Positions 18,749 through 27,458 of a stretch of DNA of 64,000 bases are shown piece by piece (position 1 is the stretch's first letter; every line of letters starts with the position of its first letter). The DNA is from Bacteroidota bacterium (GTDB lineage Bacteria > Bacteroidota > Bacteroidia > Cytophagales > Cyclobacteriaceae), in assembly GCA_947470895.1 (NCBI GenBank), contig CANIVF010000007.1:1-64000 (forward strand), read 5' to 3'. A program made the translations under genes and the position numbers. Under the pieces are notes generated by a model, which was not told the DNA's origin, did not search any database, and saw only the letters and a list, made by a program, of their open reading frames with translations.

Positions 18749-20338
18749 TTATTTAGCGTAAGCCACACTGCGCATTTCGCGAATCACGGTCACTTTAATC
18801 TGACCCGGATATTGCATATCCTTTTCAATTTTCTGTGAAATGTCGAAGCTTAATTGAGAAGCTCGTTCATCAGTTGCTTTTTCCGCATCCACAATCACTC
18901 GTAACTCACGGCCAGCCTGAATAGCGTAACACTTTTCAACACCTTCGAAACTCATCCCCACACTTTCAAGTTCTTTTAAGCGCTTGATGTATTGCTCCAT
19001 CACCTCGCGTCTTGCGCCTGGTCTTGCACCTGAAATTGCATCGCATGCCTGCACGATGGGTGAAAGAATACTAGTCATTTCGATCTCATCGTGGTGAGCA
19101 CCGATGGCGTTGCAGATGATTGGATGCTCTTTATACTTTTGAGCCAATTCCATGCCCACAATAGCGTGCGGTTTTTCTAATTCTTCGTGCCATACTTTAC
19201 CGATGTCATGAAGCAATCCTGCACGCTTGGCTTGTTTTACGTTGAGTCCAAGTTCTGCAGCCATGATCCCACAAAGGTTGGCTACTTCGCGTGAGTGTTG
19301 TAATAAGTTTTGACCATAAGAAGAACGATAACGCATGCGACCTATCATTTTGACCAGTTCAGGCGCAAGTCCATGAATACCTAAATCGATCACGGTGCGT
19401 TCACCAATTTCTATAATTTCATCTTCTATATTCTTGGTGGTTTTGGCCACAATCTCTTCAATGCGAGCCGGGTGAATACGACCATCTTGCACCAAACGGT
19501 GAAGAGATAGGCGAGCTATCTCCCTGCGAACAGGATCGAATCCAGAAATGATGATGGCCTCTGGGGTATCATCGACAATAATTTCAACTCCGGTGGCTGC
19601 TTCCAGGGCGCGAATGTTACGCCCTTCTCTTCCTATTACTTTTCCTTTGATGTCGTCACTTTCAATATTGAAAATGGAAACACAGTTTTCTACTGCGTGT
19701 TCTGTGGCCGTGCGCTGAATGGTTTCCACAACAATTTTTCTGGCTTCTTTGGTGGCAGTTAGTTTGGCCTCCTCCATGATGTCTTTGATGTAAGAACTTG
19801 CTTTGGTGGTTGCCTCTTCCTTCAAGGATTCGATCAGCTGATCGCGGGCCTGATCGGCTGTCAGTTTTGAGATGCCTTCCAGGACTGCCACTTTTTGAGC
19901 GTTGAATTTATCTAACTCTTCTTTGCGCTTCTTTACCAGTTCATGCTGTTGAGCGAGGCTTTGTCTTTCTTCATCAATGTCTGACTCTTTGCGTTTCAAG
20001 GTCTCTAGTTCTTTCGAAAGTTGAGCTTCGCGCTGTTTGATTTTTTGTTCGTTAGTGATGATCTGGTTTTTCTTGCGGTTGGCATCCTCTTCAAATTCCT
20101 GTTTCATTTTGAGGAATTTTTCTTTGGCTTCAAGAATTCTGTCTTTCTTAATGTTCTCGGCCTGCAGTTCGGCTTCTTTAATAATTAGCCTGGCTTTCTC
20201 TTCGTTTTCTTGTTTGTTTTTCTTCAGTCTTCTTTTGTAAAGAAATGAACCCAGAAATAATGCAATTAGTATGCTTGAAATGAAGGCCAATAGAAAGATG
20301 ATGATCAAGCTATTGGTTTCTGTTGTTGGTGAATCCAT
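18749..20338 (-). CDS. rny: Ribonuclease Y
   Basis: The 529-residue protein has full family length. It has an N-terminal membrane anchor (about residues 12-30), a long charged coiled coil (33-200), a KH RNA-binding domain (about 215-280, [19 protein letters not shown]) and an HD phosphohydrolase domain with the metal motif [12 protein letters not shown]. RNase Y is the membrane-bound endoribonuclease that starts mRNA turnover. It follows zapA on the same strand after 76 bp and ends at a strong terminator. Confidence 0.97.
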   Translation of the reverse strand: MDSPTTETNSLIIIFLLAFISSILIALFLGSFLYKRRLKKNKQENEEKARLIIKEAELQAENIKKDRILEAKEKFLKMKQEFEEDANRKKNQIITNEQKIKQREAQLSKELETLKRKESDIDEERQSLAQQHELVKKRKEELDKFNAQKVAVLEGISKLTADQARDQLIESLKEEATTKASSYIKDIMEEAKLTATKEARKIVVETIQRTATEHAVENCVSIFNIESDDIKGKVIGREGRNIRALEAATGVEIIVDDTPEAIIISGFDPVRREIARLSLHRLVQDGRIHPARIEEIVAKTTKNIEDEIIEIGERTVIDLGIHGLAPELVKMIGRMRYRSSYGQNLLQHSREVANLCGIMAAELGLNVKQAKRAGLLHDIGKVWHEELEKPHAIVGMELAQKYKEHPIICNAIGAHHDEIEMTSILSPIVQACDAISGARPGARREVMEQYIKRLKELESVGMSFEGVEKCYAIQAGRELRVIVDAEKATDERASQLSFDISQKIEKDMQYPGQIKVTVIREMRSVAYAK

Positions 20339-20414
20339 TGTTTAGGTATTTTAATGTTAAAACACCCGGATGGTCATTCGACCAAAACTGAAGGAGGGAG
20401 AATAAAAAAGAGAA

Positions 20415-20705
20415 TTAGAGAGCTTGAGAAATTAGCTGATTGAGTTGATTTACTTTTTCAACCACAGTTTGATCTATTTCCTGCAGACTTACTTCTTCTG
20501 CCATCTTATCGACCAAACAATCAAATGCTACCATCGCCAAAAGGTCTTGCTTATCATCAATACCAAACTGGTCTTTGTAGTACTTTATTTTCTCGTTGAT
20601 GAGCTTGCCGGCCGCACGTACCTTTTCTTCTTCCTTGCGGTTTACCTTCATGGGGTATTCGCGGTCTGCAATCTTTATTTTCACTGAGAGTTCGTCCATC
20701 AACAT
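20415..20705 (-). CDS. zapA: Cell division protein ZapA
   Basis: The 96-residue protein matches ZapA in size and layout: a short beta segment with the family opening VKIKIADREYPMKVNRKEEE, then a helix that dimerises through a coiled coil (LLAMVAFDCLVDKMAEE). ZapA bundles FtsZ filaments at midcell. It lies 7 bp after the small coiled-coil gene and upstream of rny. Confidence 0.9.
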   Translation of the reverse strand: MLMDELSVKIKIADREYPMKVNRKEEEKVRAAGKLINEKIKYYKDQFGIDDKQDLLAMVAFDCLVDKMAEEVSLQEIDQTVVEKVNQLNQLISQAL

Positions 20706-20712
20706 TTCCGGG

Positions 20713-21009
20713 TTATCTGCTCACTTGAGCGATGCATTTATCGATTTCACGGATATACTCGTCTACTTTCCTTTTCAACTCCGAAATACTTCCGTCTTCC
20801 GGGTTAATATAGTCTACAATTTTAGTGATTTTAATCTGATTTTTAAAATGCGACAATTGCTCTTCCCGTTTCTTCACATCAGCCTTTAGTTCATGGTTTT
20901 CAAGCTTTAGCCCTCTCAATTCGTCTTTTAATGATTTGTGCTCATTGAGCAACACTAAAAGTTTCCTCTCCAGGCCATTAAGACTGGTTTTCAATGCTTC
21001 TTGATCCAT
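20713..21009 (-). CDS. Small coiled-coil protein next to zapA
   Basis: The 98-residue protein is nearly all helix: heptad-like leucines run through residues 5-60 (LERKLLVLLNEHKSLKDEL), then a short break (YINPEDGSI), then a second helix. There is no signal peptide. It lies between pheT and zapA and 7 bp from zapA. By position and shape it may be a ZapB-like partner of ZapA, but no diagnostic motif proves this. Confidence 0.75.
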   Translation of the reverse strand: MDQEALKTSLNGLERKLLVLLNEHKSLKDELRGLKLENHELKADVKKREEQLSHFKNQIKITKIVDYINPEDGSISELKRKVDEYIREIDKCIAQVSR

Positions 21010-21092
21010 GTGATATTGTTTTGGATTCTGAAGGCGGAATTTCAGATTTGGATTTACACCTCATCGTTCATCCAGCGGTTCGAATCAGTTTG

Positions 21093-23534
21093 TTATTTTC
21101 TAATCAATGCGCTCATCTTACTTTCAAACGCAACCATCAGCTTCACCATCACTTTTTCAATCTCCTCATCCGTCAAGGTTTTGTTTTCATCCTGCAACGT
21201 GAATCCAAGCGCATACGCTTTTTTTCCTTGCGGGATTTTATCTCCCTCATAAACATCAAAGGCAATGATCTCAGTAATCAACCGTTTCTCGGTTGTGAAC
21301 ACCAATTCTTTGATTTCTTCAAATGTCACTTGCTTATCCAATACCAATGATAAGTCTCTTCGCACCTCAGGGAACCTGACTACTTCCTGTACAACGAACT
21401 TAGGGTTTGCCGACTTGAAAAGCAAGGCGGTATTTATGTCGGCATAAAATATTTCCTGCTTGATGCCAAAATCTTTAACGAGGGCAGTTTTCACTTTACC
21501 TAGTTTTCCAATTTCTTTTGTGCTTTTAATTAGTCGCATGCCGTAATCAAATAGCGGATCGTTTAGTTTCTCCTGTTTAAGATTTGTTACCGAAGACTTC
21601 TCAAGAAGATGCGAAACCTGTTGTGCTAAATCAAAATAAGTAATAGCGCGTGGTTTGTTTTTCCAGTTTTCAGTTTCATAGTTGCCTGTCATGTAAAGCG
21701 CCATACGTTCTTCCTCTTTATAAGTAGCACTTACTTCTTCTTTTGTTGGCACTTTAGGGTTCTTCCAATAGATTTTTCCTAACTCGTAAAGCTTGAGGTC
21801 TTTTTGTCTTCGGTTGATGTTGTACGCACAAACTTCAAGACCTGTAAAAAGCATGGTTTGTCTTAGAATTCCCTGTTCCTCACTGAGCTTATTTAAGATT
21901 TCAACGGGCTCGCCATTGAATTTTAAAGAATGCTTTTGCTGATAGGCAGCATTGGTGAGTGAGTTGGTAAGGATTTCATAAAACCCATTGTTCACCAACA
22001 AGGCAGCTGTAGTGCGCCTGAATTTGTTGATGTCCTTCTCGGGAAACTCTGCGAGATAATCGGTGCCTACAATTTCTGAAAGTTCAATGTTATTGAACCC
22101 GTAGATGCGAAGAATTTCTTCCACTACATCAGCTTCTTGTGTTACATCAACCCGATAGGGTGGAACCGACACCATAAAGCTGTCTTCTTTTTTATCCGTA
22201 ACAACGATATCCAACCCTTCGAGTATAGAAAACACTACTTCTCTGGAAACATTTTTACCGATCAATCGTGTTACATTCTTATCTCTTACGAGGATGGTTT
22301 TGTTTTCAATCTTGTTAGGATAAACATCAATGATCTCAGACGAGATAGATCCTCCGGCAATTTCTTTAATTAATAGTGCAGCTCTTTTCAACGCATACAC
22401 CGTCATGTTTGGATCTGTGCCTCGCTCAAAACGGAATGATGCATCAGTTTTTAATTGATGATTCATGCCTGTTTTGCGAATGTAATCCGGAGAGAAGCAG
22501 GCACTCTCTAGAAATATATTTTTCGACTTTGCTGAGATACCTGATTTTATTCCACCAGACACTCCAGCTATACACATGGGTTCTTTGGTGTTGCAGATCA
22601 TCAGATCATGGGAAGAAAGTGATCGCTCTTTGTCGTCCAATGTCCTGAATTTCGTTCCTGCCGGTAATGTCTTTACACTTACTTTTTTGCCAGTGATCTC
22701 ATCCGCATCAAATGCATGCATGGGTTGGCCGGTTTCATGCAACACAAAGTTGGTGATATCAACAATGTTGTTGATCGGAGAGAGCCCAATCGATTTTAAC
22801 CGGATCTTCAGCCATTCAGGTGATTCACTTACCGTAATCCCTGAAATGGTAACTGCGGAATAGCGAGGACAAGCCTCCGATAATTCAACAGTAACCGGAA
22901 TGGTTAACTGAGTATTGTCTGTTTTGAATGCATCAACAGATGGTAGGCAGAGCTCGCGTTTTTTTGCGGCTTTAATATCTCTGGCTACACCGACATGTGA
23001 AGTAGCATCGGCACGGTTTGGCGTAAGACCAATCTCCAGTGTATAATCAGATTCAATTTTATAAAATAAAGAAGCGGGTGTTCCATTAGCAACATCGGTA
23101 GTGAGCACAATGATTCCGTCATGACTTTCGCCAAGACCGATTTCATCTTCAGCACAAATCATTCCTTCAGATTGTTCGCCTCTGATTTTGGCAGACTTAA
23201 TCGTGAATGGTTGCCCTTTAGTCGGATAGAGAGTGGTGCCCGGTGTGGCCACTACAACTCTTTGCCCGGCTGCTACATTAGAAGCTCCACAAACAATATT
23301 AAAAGGTCTTTCGCCACCAACATCAACGGTAGTGACAGAGAGTTTATCAGCGTTGGGATGTTTTGCACAGGTTAAAACCTCACCAATCACTAAACCATTC
23401 AATCCACCTTTTACGGTTTCAAAAGGTTCTACGCTTTCTACTTCAAGGCCCGTAGCGGTTAGCACGCCACCGATCTCCTCGGCAGATTCAGGTATGTTGA
23501 TGTATTGTTTTAACCAGCTGTATGAGATTTTCAT
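21093..23534 (-). CDS. pheT: Phenylalanyl-tRNA synthetase beta subunit
   Basis: At 813 residues this is full length. The order of domains is canonical: N-terminal B1 core, the EMAP/OB tRNA-binding insert at about 40-150 (CAKHPNADKLSVTTVDVGG), B3/B4 editing domains at about 210-390, the B5 domain, the catalytic-like core, and the FDX-ACB anticodon-binding domain at the C terminus (FPEVRRDLSLVLDKQVTFEE). With the alpha subunit, encoded elsewhere, it charges tRNA-Phe. A promoter-like element precedes it. Confidence 0.97.
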   Translation of the reverse strand: MKISYSWLKQYINIPESAEEIGGVLTATGLEVESVEPFETVKGGLNGLVIGEVLTCAKHPNADKLSVTTVDVGGERPFNIVCGASNVAAGQRVVVATPGTTLYPTKGQPFTIKSAKIRGEQSEGMICAEDEIGLGESHDGIIVLTTDVANGTPASLFYKIESDYTLEIGLTPNRADATSHVGVARDIKAAKKRELCLPSVDAFKTDNTQLTIPVTVELSEACPRYSAVTISGITVSESPEWLKIRLKSIGLSPINNIVDITNFVLHETGQPMHAFDADEITGKKVSVKTLPAGTKFRTLDDKERSLSSHDLMICNTKEPMCIAGVSGGIKSGISAKSKNIFLESACFSPDYIRKTGMNHQLKTDASFRFERGTDPNMTVYALKRAALLIKEIAGGSISSEIIDVYPNKIENKTILVRDKNVTRLIGKNVSREVVFSILEGLDIVVTDKKEDSFMVSVPPYRVDVTQEADVVEEILRIYGFNNIELSEIVGTDYLAEFPEKDINKFRRTTAALLVNNGFYEILTNSLTNAAYQQKHSLKFNGEPVEILNKLSEEQGILRQTMLFTGLEVCAYNINRRQKDLKLYELGKIYWKNPKVPTKEEVSATYKEEERMALYMTGNYETENWKNKPRAITYFDLAQQVSHLLEKSSVTNLKQEKLNDPLFDYGMRLIKSTKEIGKLGKVKTALVKDFGIKQEIFYADINTALLFKSANPKFVVQEVVRFPEVRRDLSLVLDKQVTFEEIKELVFTTEKRLITEIIAFDVYEGDKIPQGKKAYALGFTLQDENKTLTDEEIEKVMVKLMVAFESKMSALIRK

Positions 23535-23555
23535 TTTTTCACAAAATCAGAGCGC

Positions 23556-23586
23556 CAAAAATAAGCGTTTATTAAGTGATTTCTAA
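23556..23586 (-). promoter_or_regulatory. Candidate Bacteroidota promoter for pheT
   Basis: On the minus strand, TATTTTTG (23556-23563) fits the -7 consensus TAnnTTTG. Exactly 19 bp upstream lies TTAG (23583-23586), one base from the -33 TTTG. The -7 box is about 21 bp from the pheT ATG. Confidence 0.5.
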
Positions 23587-23667
23587 ATGGAAGTACAAAG
23601 CTACGAGCTACAGGTTTTTAGCTGTAAGCTGCTCGGAAAAATTAGCTTTATTACTGCTTACAGATAA

Positions 23668-24285
23668 TTAGTGATAGGTTTTCTCTCCAGCTAGTATGGC
23701 CACTTTAAGTATGTTCTCTTTAGGTGGAAAAGGACACGAGAAATTTTCGGTATAGGCACAATACGGATTATAAGCAAGATTGAAATCCAGATCAATGGAT
23801 GTGGCTGCTGCCACTTTCTTTACATCGAGGTAACGACCGGCACCGTAGGTTTCTATTCCACTACTCTCATCCGCGAAAGCGAGAAAGAGCTTGCCGCGCA
23901 GTGGACCGGCATCCATCAATTCAAGAATAAGCAGTTTGTTTTCAATTCCATCCATGTCAAAGATCGCATAAGCATATTCCAGATACTTTTGCTCTTTTCC
24001 ATCGCTTGTGCCAAGCAGGACTACTTTCTTCTCTTCTACTGGTTCTAGTTTTGCCTTGATATTATATTTTTCATTAACAGGAAAATACTTCAATCCTTCA
24101 AACGGAATTGTGTCTGCCAGAAGTGGTGAGCCATCTCCTGATTTCATTAATTCATCTTTCTCTTGGCGTTCTTTTTCAATGAAAGCCTGATAATCGGCTG
24201 TTGATTTTCCGTCTTGCAGAGAATAAAAAATCAATGAGATAACGGCAATAAGCCCTGTGAAAATAAAGAGATTGGATCGTTTCAT
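23668..24285 (-). CDS. DUF1684 protein
   Basis: The 205-residue protein has one N-terminal hydrophobic segment that acts as an anchor or uncleaved signal (FIFTGLIAVISLIFYSLQ). It is followed by the DUF1684 domain, recognised by its C-terminal block LAYNPYCAYTENFSCPFPPK and AILAGEK. The conserved Cys, Tyr and Pro residues of that block are all present. Function is unknown in the family. It overlaps the serine hydrolase gene by 4 bp and is co-translated with it. Confidence 0.85.
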   Translation of the reverse strand: MKRSNLFIFTGLIAVISLIFYSLQDGKSTADYQAFIEKERQEKDELMKSGDGSPLLADTIPFEGLKYFPVNEKYNIKAKLEPVEEKKVVLLGTSDGKEQKYLEYAYAIFDMDGIENKLLILELMDAGPLRGKLFLAFADESSGIETYGAGRYLDVKKVAAATSIDLDFNLAYNPYCAYTENFSCPFPPKENILKVAILAGEKTYH

Positions 24286-25610
24286 TTATGAAAATAAGGT
24301 TGAGATTCTTTTGGTTGTTTGGCTACCAGCAGATACTTATTCCGTTCTTCCCACGCAGTAATTGAATCGGCTTGCTGACTGAAGCGAGAAAGAAATTCAG
24401 GAATAGACTGATCGGCCAGATTACCCGGGGAGTTGGTGAGCACGCAGATGGCGATTCTGTTTTTGCGATCAACGGCCACTTCACTACGATAACCATTTAC
24501 ATATCCGCCATGATATTCGATGGTATCATTTTTAAAGGTGAGCACGCGCCAACCAAGAGCATAATAGGATGCCTTCGGTCTTTTCCATTTCCAGAAGTTC
24601 CGGTTTTTTGAAATCGCTCTGATCTGCGGTTCAAAAATTTGATCGAGTGTGGCATTGGTGAGCACTTGCTGGTCGTTACCTAATAATGCCTTTAACCATA
24701 ACGCCATATCGCCAATACTGGCATTTACGCCACCGGCTGGTGTTACATCATAATAGGTGTCAGACACCGGAATAGTAACCCAATGCCTTCTGGTAAAGAG
24801 ATGAGGCTTTGCGATGTTCGAATTGTTAATCATAGCATTATATGATGCAGAACTGTTTTTCATGTGAAGTGGAAGGAAAACTTTTTCGGTCAACGCTTCT
24901 TCAAATGATTTGTGTGTAGTCACTTTAATCACTTCACCAATCAGGCTGTATCCCACATTCTGATAGCTGTATACTTTTCCGGGTTCGCCAATAAGATCAA
25001 GGTGTCTTAATTCTTTAAAGAGCGTATCGAGAGAAGCTCTTTCTTCAATCATATTGGTAAAGGCGTGGTAAGGAAGACCAATGGTATGTGATAGAACATG
25101 ACGCACGGTAAGTTTTTTGGTGCTTTCTTTTGACTTTAATTCAAAATCGGGAAGATATTTGATGATGGGATCATCCCATTTAAATAATTGGTCACTTACC
25201 AATGTGCCGGCCAACACCGAAGCAAAACATTTTGACACAGAGCCTAAACGGAATACTGTATTTGTATTGATCGAATCAGGCTCACCTACCTGCTTTAGAC
25301 CGAAGCCTTTCAAATAGATAATAGACGAATCTTTAACAATGGCCACTGCCGCCCCGGGTGAAGTGCCCAAACGAATGGCCCGCTCGATAAACTCTTGGTA
25401 TTGCGATAATACTTTTTGTGTGTAAGGATTAGGATCATTTATAGCGCTTATATCTTTCTCAACAAGAACAATAGGTTCTGATTTTTTTTCGGGTTCTTTC
25501 TTTACGGATAACGGGACATCTTCCCTTTGCGATTCGGGCGAATACATGAATGCAAGACCCATGAGTGCCAATAAACCAGAGATAATAAAAATTATTTTTC
25601 CTATTCGCAT
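24282..25610 (-). CDS. Envelope serine hydrolase, beta-lactamase/PBP family
   Basis: The 442-residue protein has an N-terminal membrane anchor or signal (IIFIISGLLALMGLAFMYS) and a class C-type domain. Motifs are S-x-x-K in LGSVSKCFAS, Y-x-N in YSYQNVGYS, and H-G-G in EYHGGYVNGY. Its activity is probably peptidase or esterase. It shares one base with radC upstream (25610) and four with the DUF1684 gene downstream, forming a three-gene unit. Confidence 0.87.
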   Translation of the reverse strand: MRIGKIIFIISGLLALMGLAFMYSPESQREDVPLSVKKEPEKKSEPIVLVEKDISAINDPNPYTQKVLSQYQEFIERAIRLGTSPGAAVAIVKDSSIIYLKGFGLKQVGEPDSINTNTVFRLGSVSKCFASVLAGTLVSDQLFKWDDPIIKYLPDFELKSKESTKKLTVRHVLSHTIGLPYHAFTNMIEERASLDTLFKELRHLDLIGEPGKVYSYQNVGYSLIGEVIKVTTHKSFEEALTEKVFLPLHMKNSSASYNAMINNSNIAKPHLFTRRHWVTIPVSDTYYDVTPAGGVNASIGDMALWLKALLGNDQQVLTNATLDQIFEPQIRAISKNRNFWKWKRPKASYYALGWRVLTFKNDTIEYHGGYVNGYRSEVAVDRKNRIAICVLTNSPGNLADQSIPEFLSRFSQQADSITAWEERNKYLLVAKQPKESQPYFHK

Positions 25611-26314
25611 TAGATCATTCCTTCATCCGCAAAGCTAAGGTATTTCTGGTTGGCGATGATGATGTGATCCAATAGCTGAATTTCCAAAAACTTACCTGCT
25701 TCCTTCAATTTACGGGTCAGATCAATGTCGCTTTGGCTTGCCTGCAAATTTCCAGATGGATGGTTATGGGCTACGATGATTCCACTGGCCAGTTCCTCCA
25801 ATGCCAGTTTGAAAATAATTTTCGGATCAGCAACCGTACCGGATACACCACCTTCGCTTACTCGTTTCTTTTTGATAACGCGGTTTGCCCGATTCATCAG
25901 CAATACCCAAAATTCTTCTTTTGGTAAATCCATCATTTCACCTTTCAGAAGATCAAACGCATCTTTTGAGCTGGTTATTTTTGGTTTCTCTTCAGGATCT
26001 TGTTCCTTCCTTCTGCGACCTAATTCAAGCGCGGCCACGATGGTGATTGCCTTTGCTTCGCCAATACCTTTTATTTTCATGAGATCCTTCACAGAAAGCC
26101 GGGCCAGTTCATTCAGATTGTTATTTCCTTGCAGCAGGATCTTCTTGGATAACTCTACGGCACTCATTTTTGGAGTGCCTGAGCCGATCAAAATCGCAAC
26201 CAGCTCAGCATCGGATAGGGCCGAGGTTCCTTTCAAAAGCAATTTCTCTCTGGGTCTGTCTTCAGGCGACCAGCTTTTGATATTTAGAGGAGTATTGTCA
26301 TCGATATTCATCAA
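25610..26314 (-). CDS. radC: RadC family JAB-domain protein
   Basis: The 234-residue protein has an N-terminal UPF0758 region with a helix-hairpin-helix motif (LMKIKGIGEAKAITIVAALE). The C-terminal RadC/JAB metalloprotease-like domain keeps its metal motif: VAHNHPSGNLQASQSDID with both His, Ser and Asp. The name comes from an old DNA-repair assignment that is now doubted; a role in competence or recombination is possible. It leads a short operon with the serine hydrolase and DUF1684 genes. A second ATG one codon downstream could also serve. Confidence 0.92.
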   Translation of the reverse strand: MMNIDDNTPLNIKSWSPEDRPREKLLLKGTSALSDAELVAILIGSGTPKMSAVELSKKILLQGNNNLNELARLSVKDLMKIKGIGEAKAITIVAALELGRRRKEQDPEEKPKITSSKDAFDLLKGEMMDLPKEEFWVLLMNRANRVIKKKRVSEGGVSGTVADPKIIFKLALEELASGIIVAHNHPSGNLQASQSDIDLTRKLKEAGKFLEIQLLDHIIIANQKYLSFADEGMI

Positions 26315-26405
26315 AGACTAAAATAGGAAATTTTAATCGTTAATATCAATGTGTGAAATATGGATAAGCATCAAGTTCATTGATTCGCAGCAACTTACCT
26401 GGTCA

Positions 26406-27021
26406 TTACAATAAATAAAGAAGGCTAAACTGAATATTCTTAGACGATCCTGTCGGGAAAGTATTTGGCGCGACTAAGGGGAATTGAAGTACGGAACCAA
26501 GTCCGTGATAATACCGGCCAGCTATTGATATTTTCTCCCCAATGATCGCTCTTACTCCACCACTAATTCCAAAGTCAAAAGGTTTATTAAAACGATCACT
26601 AGCATCCTTTTTTCCATTGTCAGAAATTTCTTTTGCTGATAACTTTATGCTTGTATTGGGACCTGCTTCTAAGCTAAGCAACTTAAAACGAAATAGAGTA
26701 AACATAAGAGGCAACTCTATATAGTTAAGATTGATACGTGTATCAGTAGCAGGTTGTAAGGACCCTAATAAATATGCGGATGAATTGCACCCTCGCTGCG
26801 CGAACAGAAATTCTGGATTAAAGTAGAGGTTAGAAATTCGAATGTGTGTGAATACTCCTACATGGAAACCGATGTTTGGTCGATAGAGACTTATCGGCAA
26901 GAAGGGCGCGTTTTCGATTACAATGTCATTGTAATTAACTCCGCCTTTTAGCTGAAAAGAGCCTGCGATAGGATTGGCAAGCGCAAATCAATATCAGGAA
27001 AATGACTGCGAATTTGCTCAC
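26406..27021 (-). pseudogene. Outer-membrane beta-barrel protein with frameshift in signal peptide
   Basis: The mature part is an intact PorT-like barrel reading through SFQLKGGVNYNDIV, IGFHVGVFTHIRIS and ISIAGRYYHGLGS to the stop at 26406. Upstream, that frame meets a TGA at about 26991. A signal peptide with a GTG start at 27021 (SKFAVIFLILI) lies in another frame, and joining the two near 26990 gives a normal secreted protein. A 1-nt indel in the signal peptide is the simplest reading. The internal ATG at 26900 would give a barrel fragment with no export signal. A base-call error cannot be excluded. Confidence 0.6.
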
Positions 27022-27082
27022 AGTTTTTTTTTAAATTCAAACGAGATTTTTCAGGCTAAATTGCAGCCAAAAATCAGCGCAC

Positions 27083-27115
27083 AAAAAAACCCTCCCCGAC
27101 CGAAGCCAAGAAGGG
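27083..27115 (-). terminator. Intrinsic terminator of rpsT with UUCG loop
   Basis: On the minus strand an 11-bp stem, including G-U pairs (CCCTTCTTGGC with GTCGGGGAGGG), closes the very stable TTCG tetraloop and is followed by seven T. It lies 25 bp after the rpsT stop. Confidence 0.9.
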
Positions 27116-27140
27116 AAAAATAAATTTTTGATTTATTGGA

Positions 27141-27395
27141 TTAAGCTAGTGCGTTTACACGCTTAGCAAGCTTTGACTTCTGATTCGCAGCTTTTTTCCA
27201 ATGAATAACATTCTTCTTCGCAAGCTTATCGATCATGCCAGAAACCTCTTTCAACAAAGCCTGAGCTTCATCTTTCTTGGTTGCACCAGTCAATTTCTTG
27301 ATTTGAGTGCGGGTGGTTTTAGCTTGATAGCGGTTTCTTAAACGCTTTGTCTCGTTAGCTCTGATTCTCTTTTCTGCTGATTTATGATTTGCCAT
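27141..27395 (-). CDS. rpsT: 30S ribosomal protein S20
   Basis: The 84-residue, Lys/Arg-rich helical protein opens with the family signature MANHKSAEKRIRANETKRLR and keeps the C-terminal helix VIHWKKAANQKSKLAKRVN. It binds 16S rRNA in the small subunit. It is a single-gene unit with its own promoter (27418-27448) and terminator (27083-27115). Confidence 0.98.
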   Translation of the reverse strand: MANHKSAEKRIRANETKRLRNRYQAKTTRTQIKKLTGATKKDEAQALLKEVSGMIDKLAKKNVIHWKKAANQKSKLAKRVNALA

Positions 27396-27417
27396 AATGG
27401 TTTTTTCAAACGGAACG

Positions 27418-27448
27418 CAAAAATAAGGGCAATATTCATATTTGCAAA
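27418..27448 (-). promoter_or_regulatory. rpsT promoter, consensus Bacteroidota type
   Basis: On the minus strand the -33 TTTG (27445-27448) and the -7 TATTTTTG (27418-27425) are separated by exactly 19 bp, matching TTTG-N19-TAnnTTTG. The -7 box is 22 bp upstream of the ATG, implying a short leader. Confidence 0.8.
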
Positions 27449-27458
27449 GATATGGTCC

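Noticed and set aside
7080..25610. Antibiotic resistance from the two beta-lactamase-like genes
   Set aside because: Both have the generic class C/PBP motifs of housekeeping serine hydrolases and no feature specific to true beta-lactamases.
25725..26321. A 198-codon plus-strand frame
   Set aside because: It is fully antisense to radC, which is intact and recognised; the Ser/Phe-rich product is a typical shadow.
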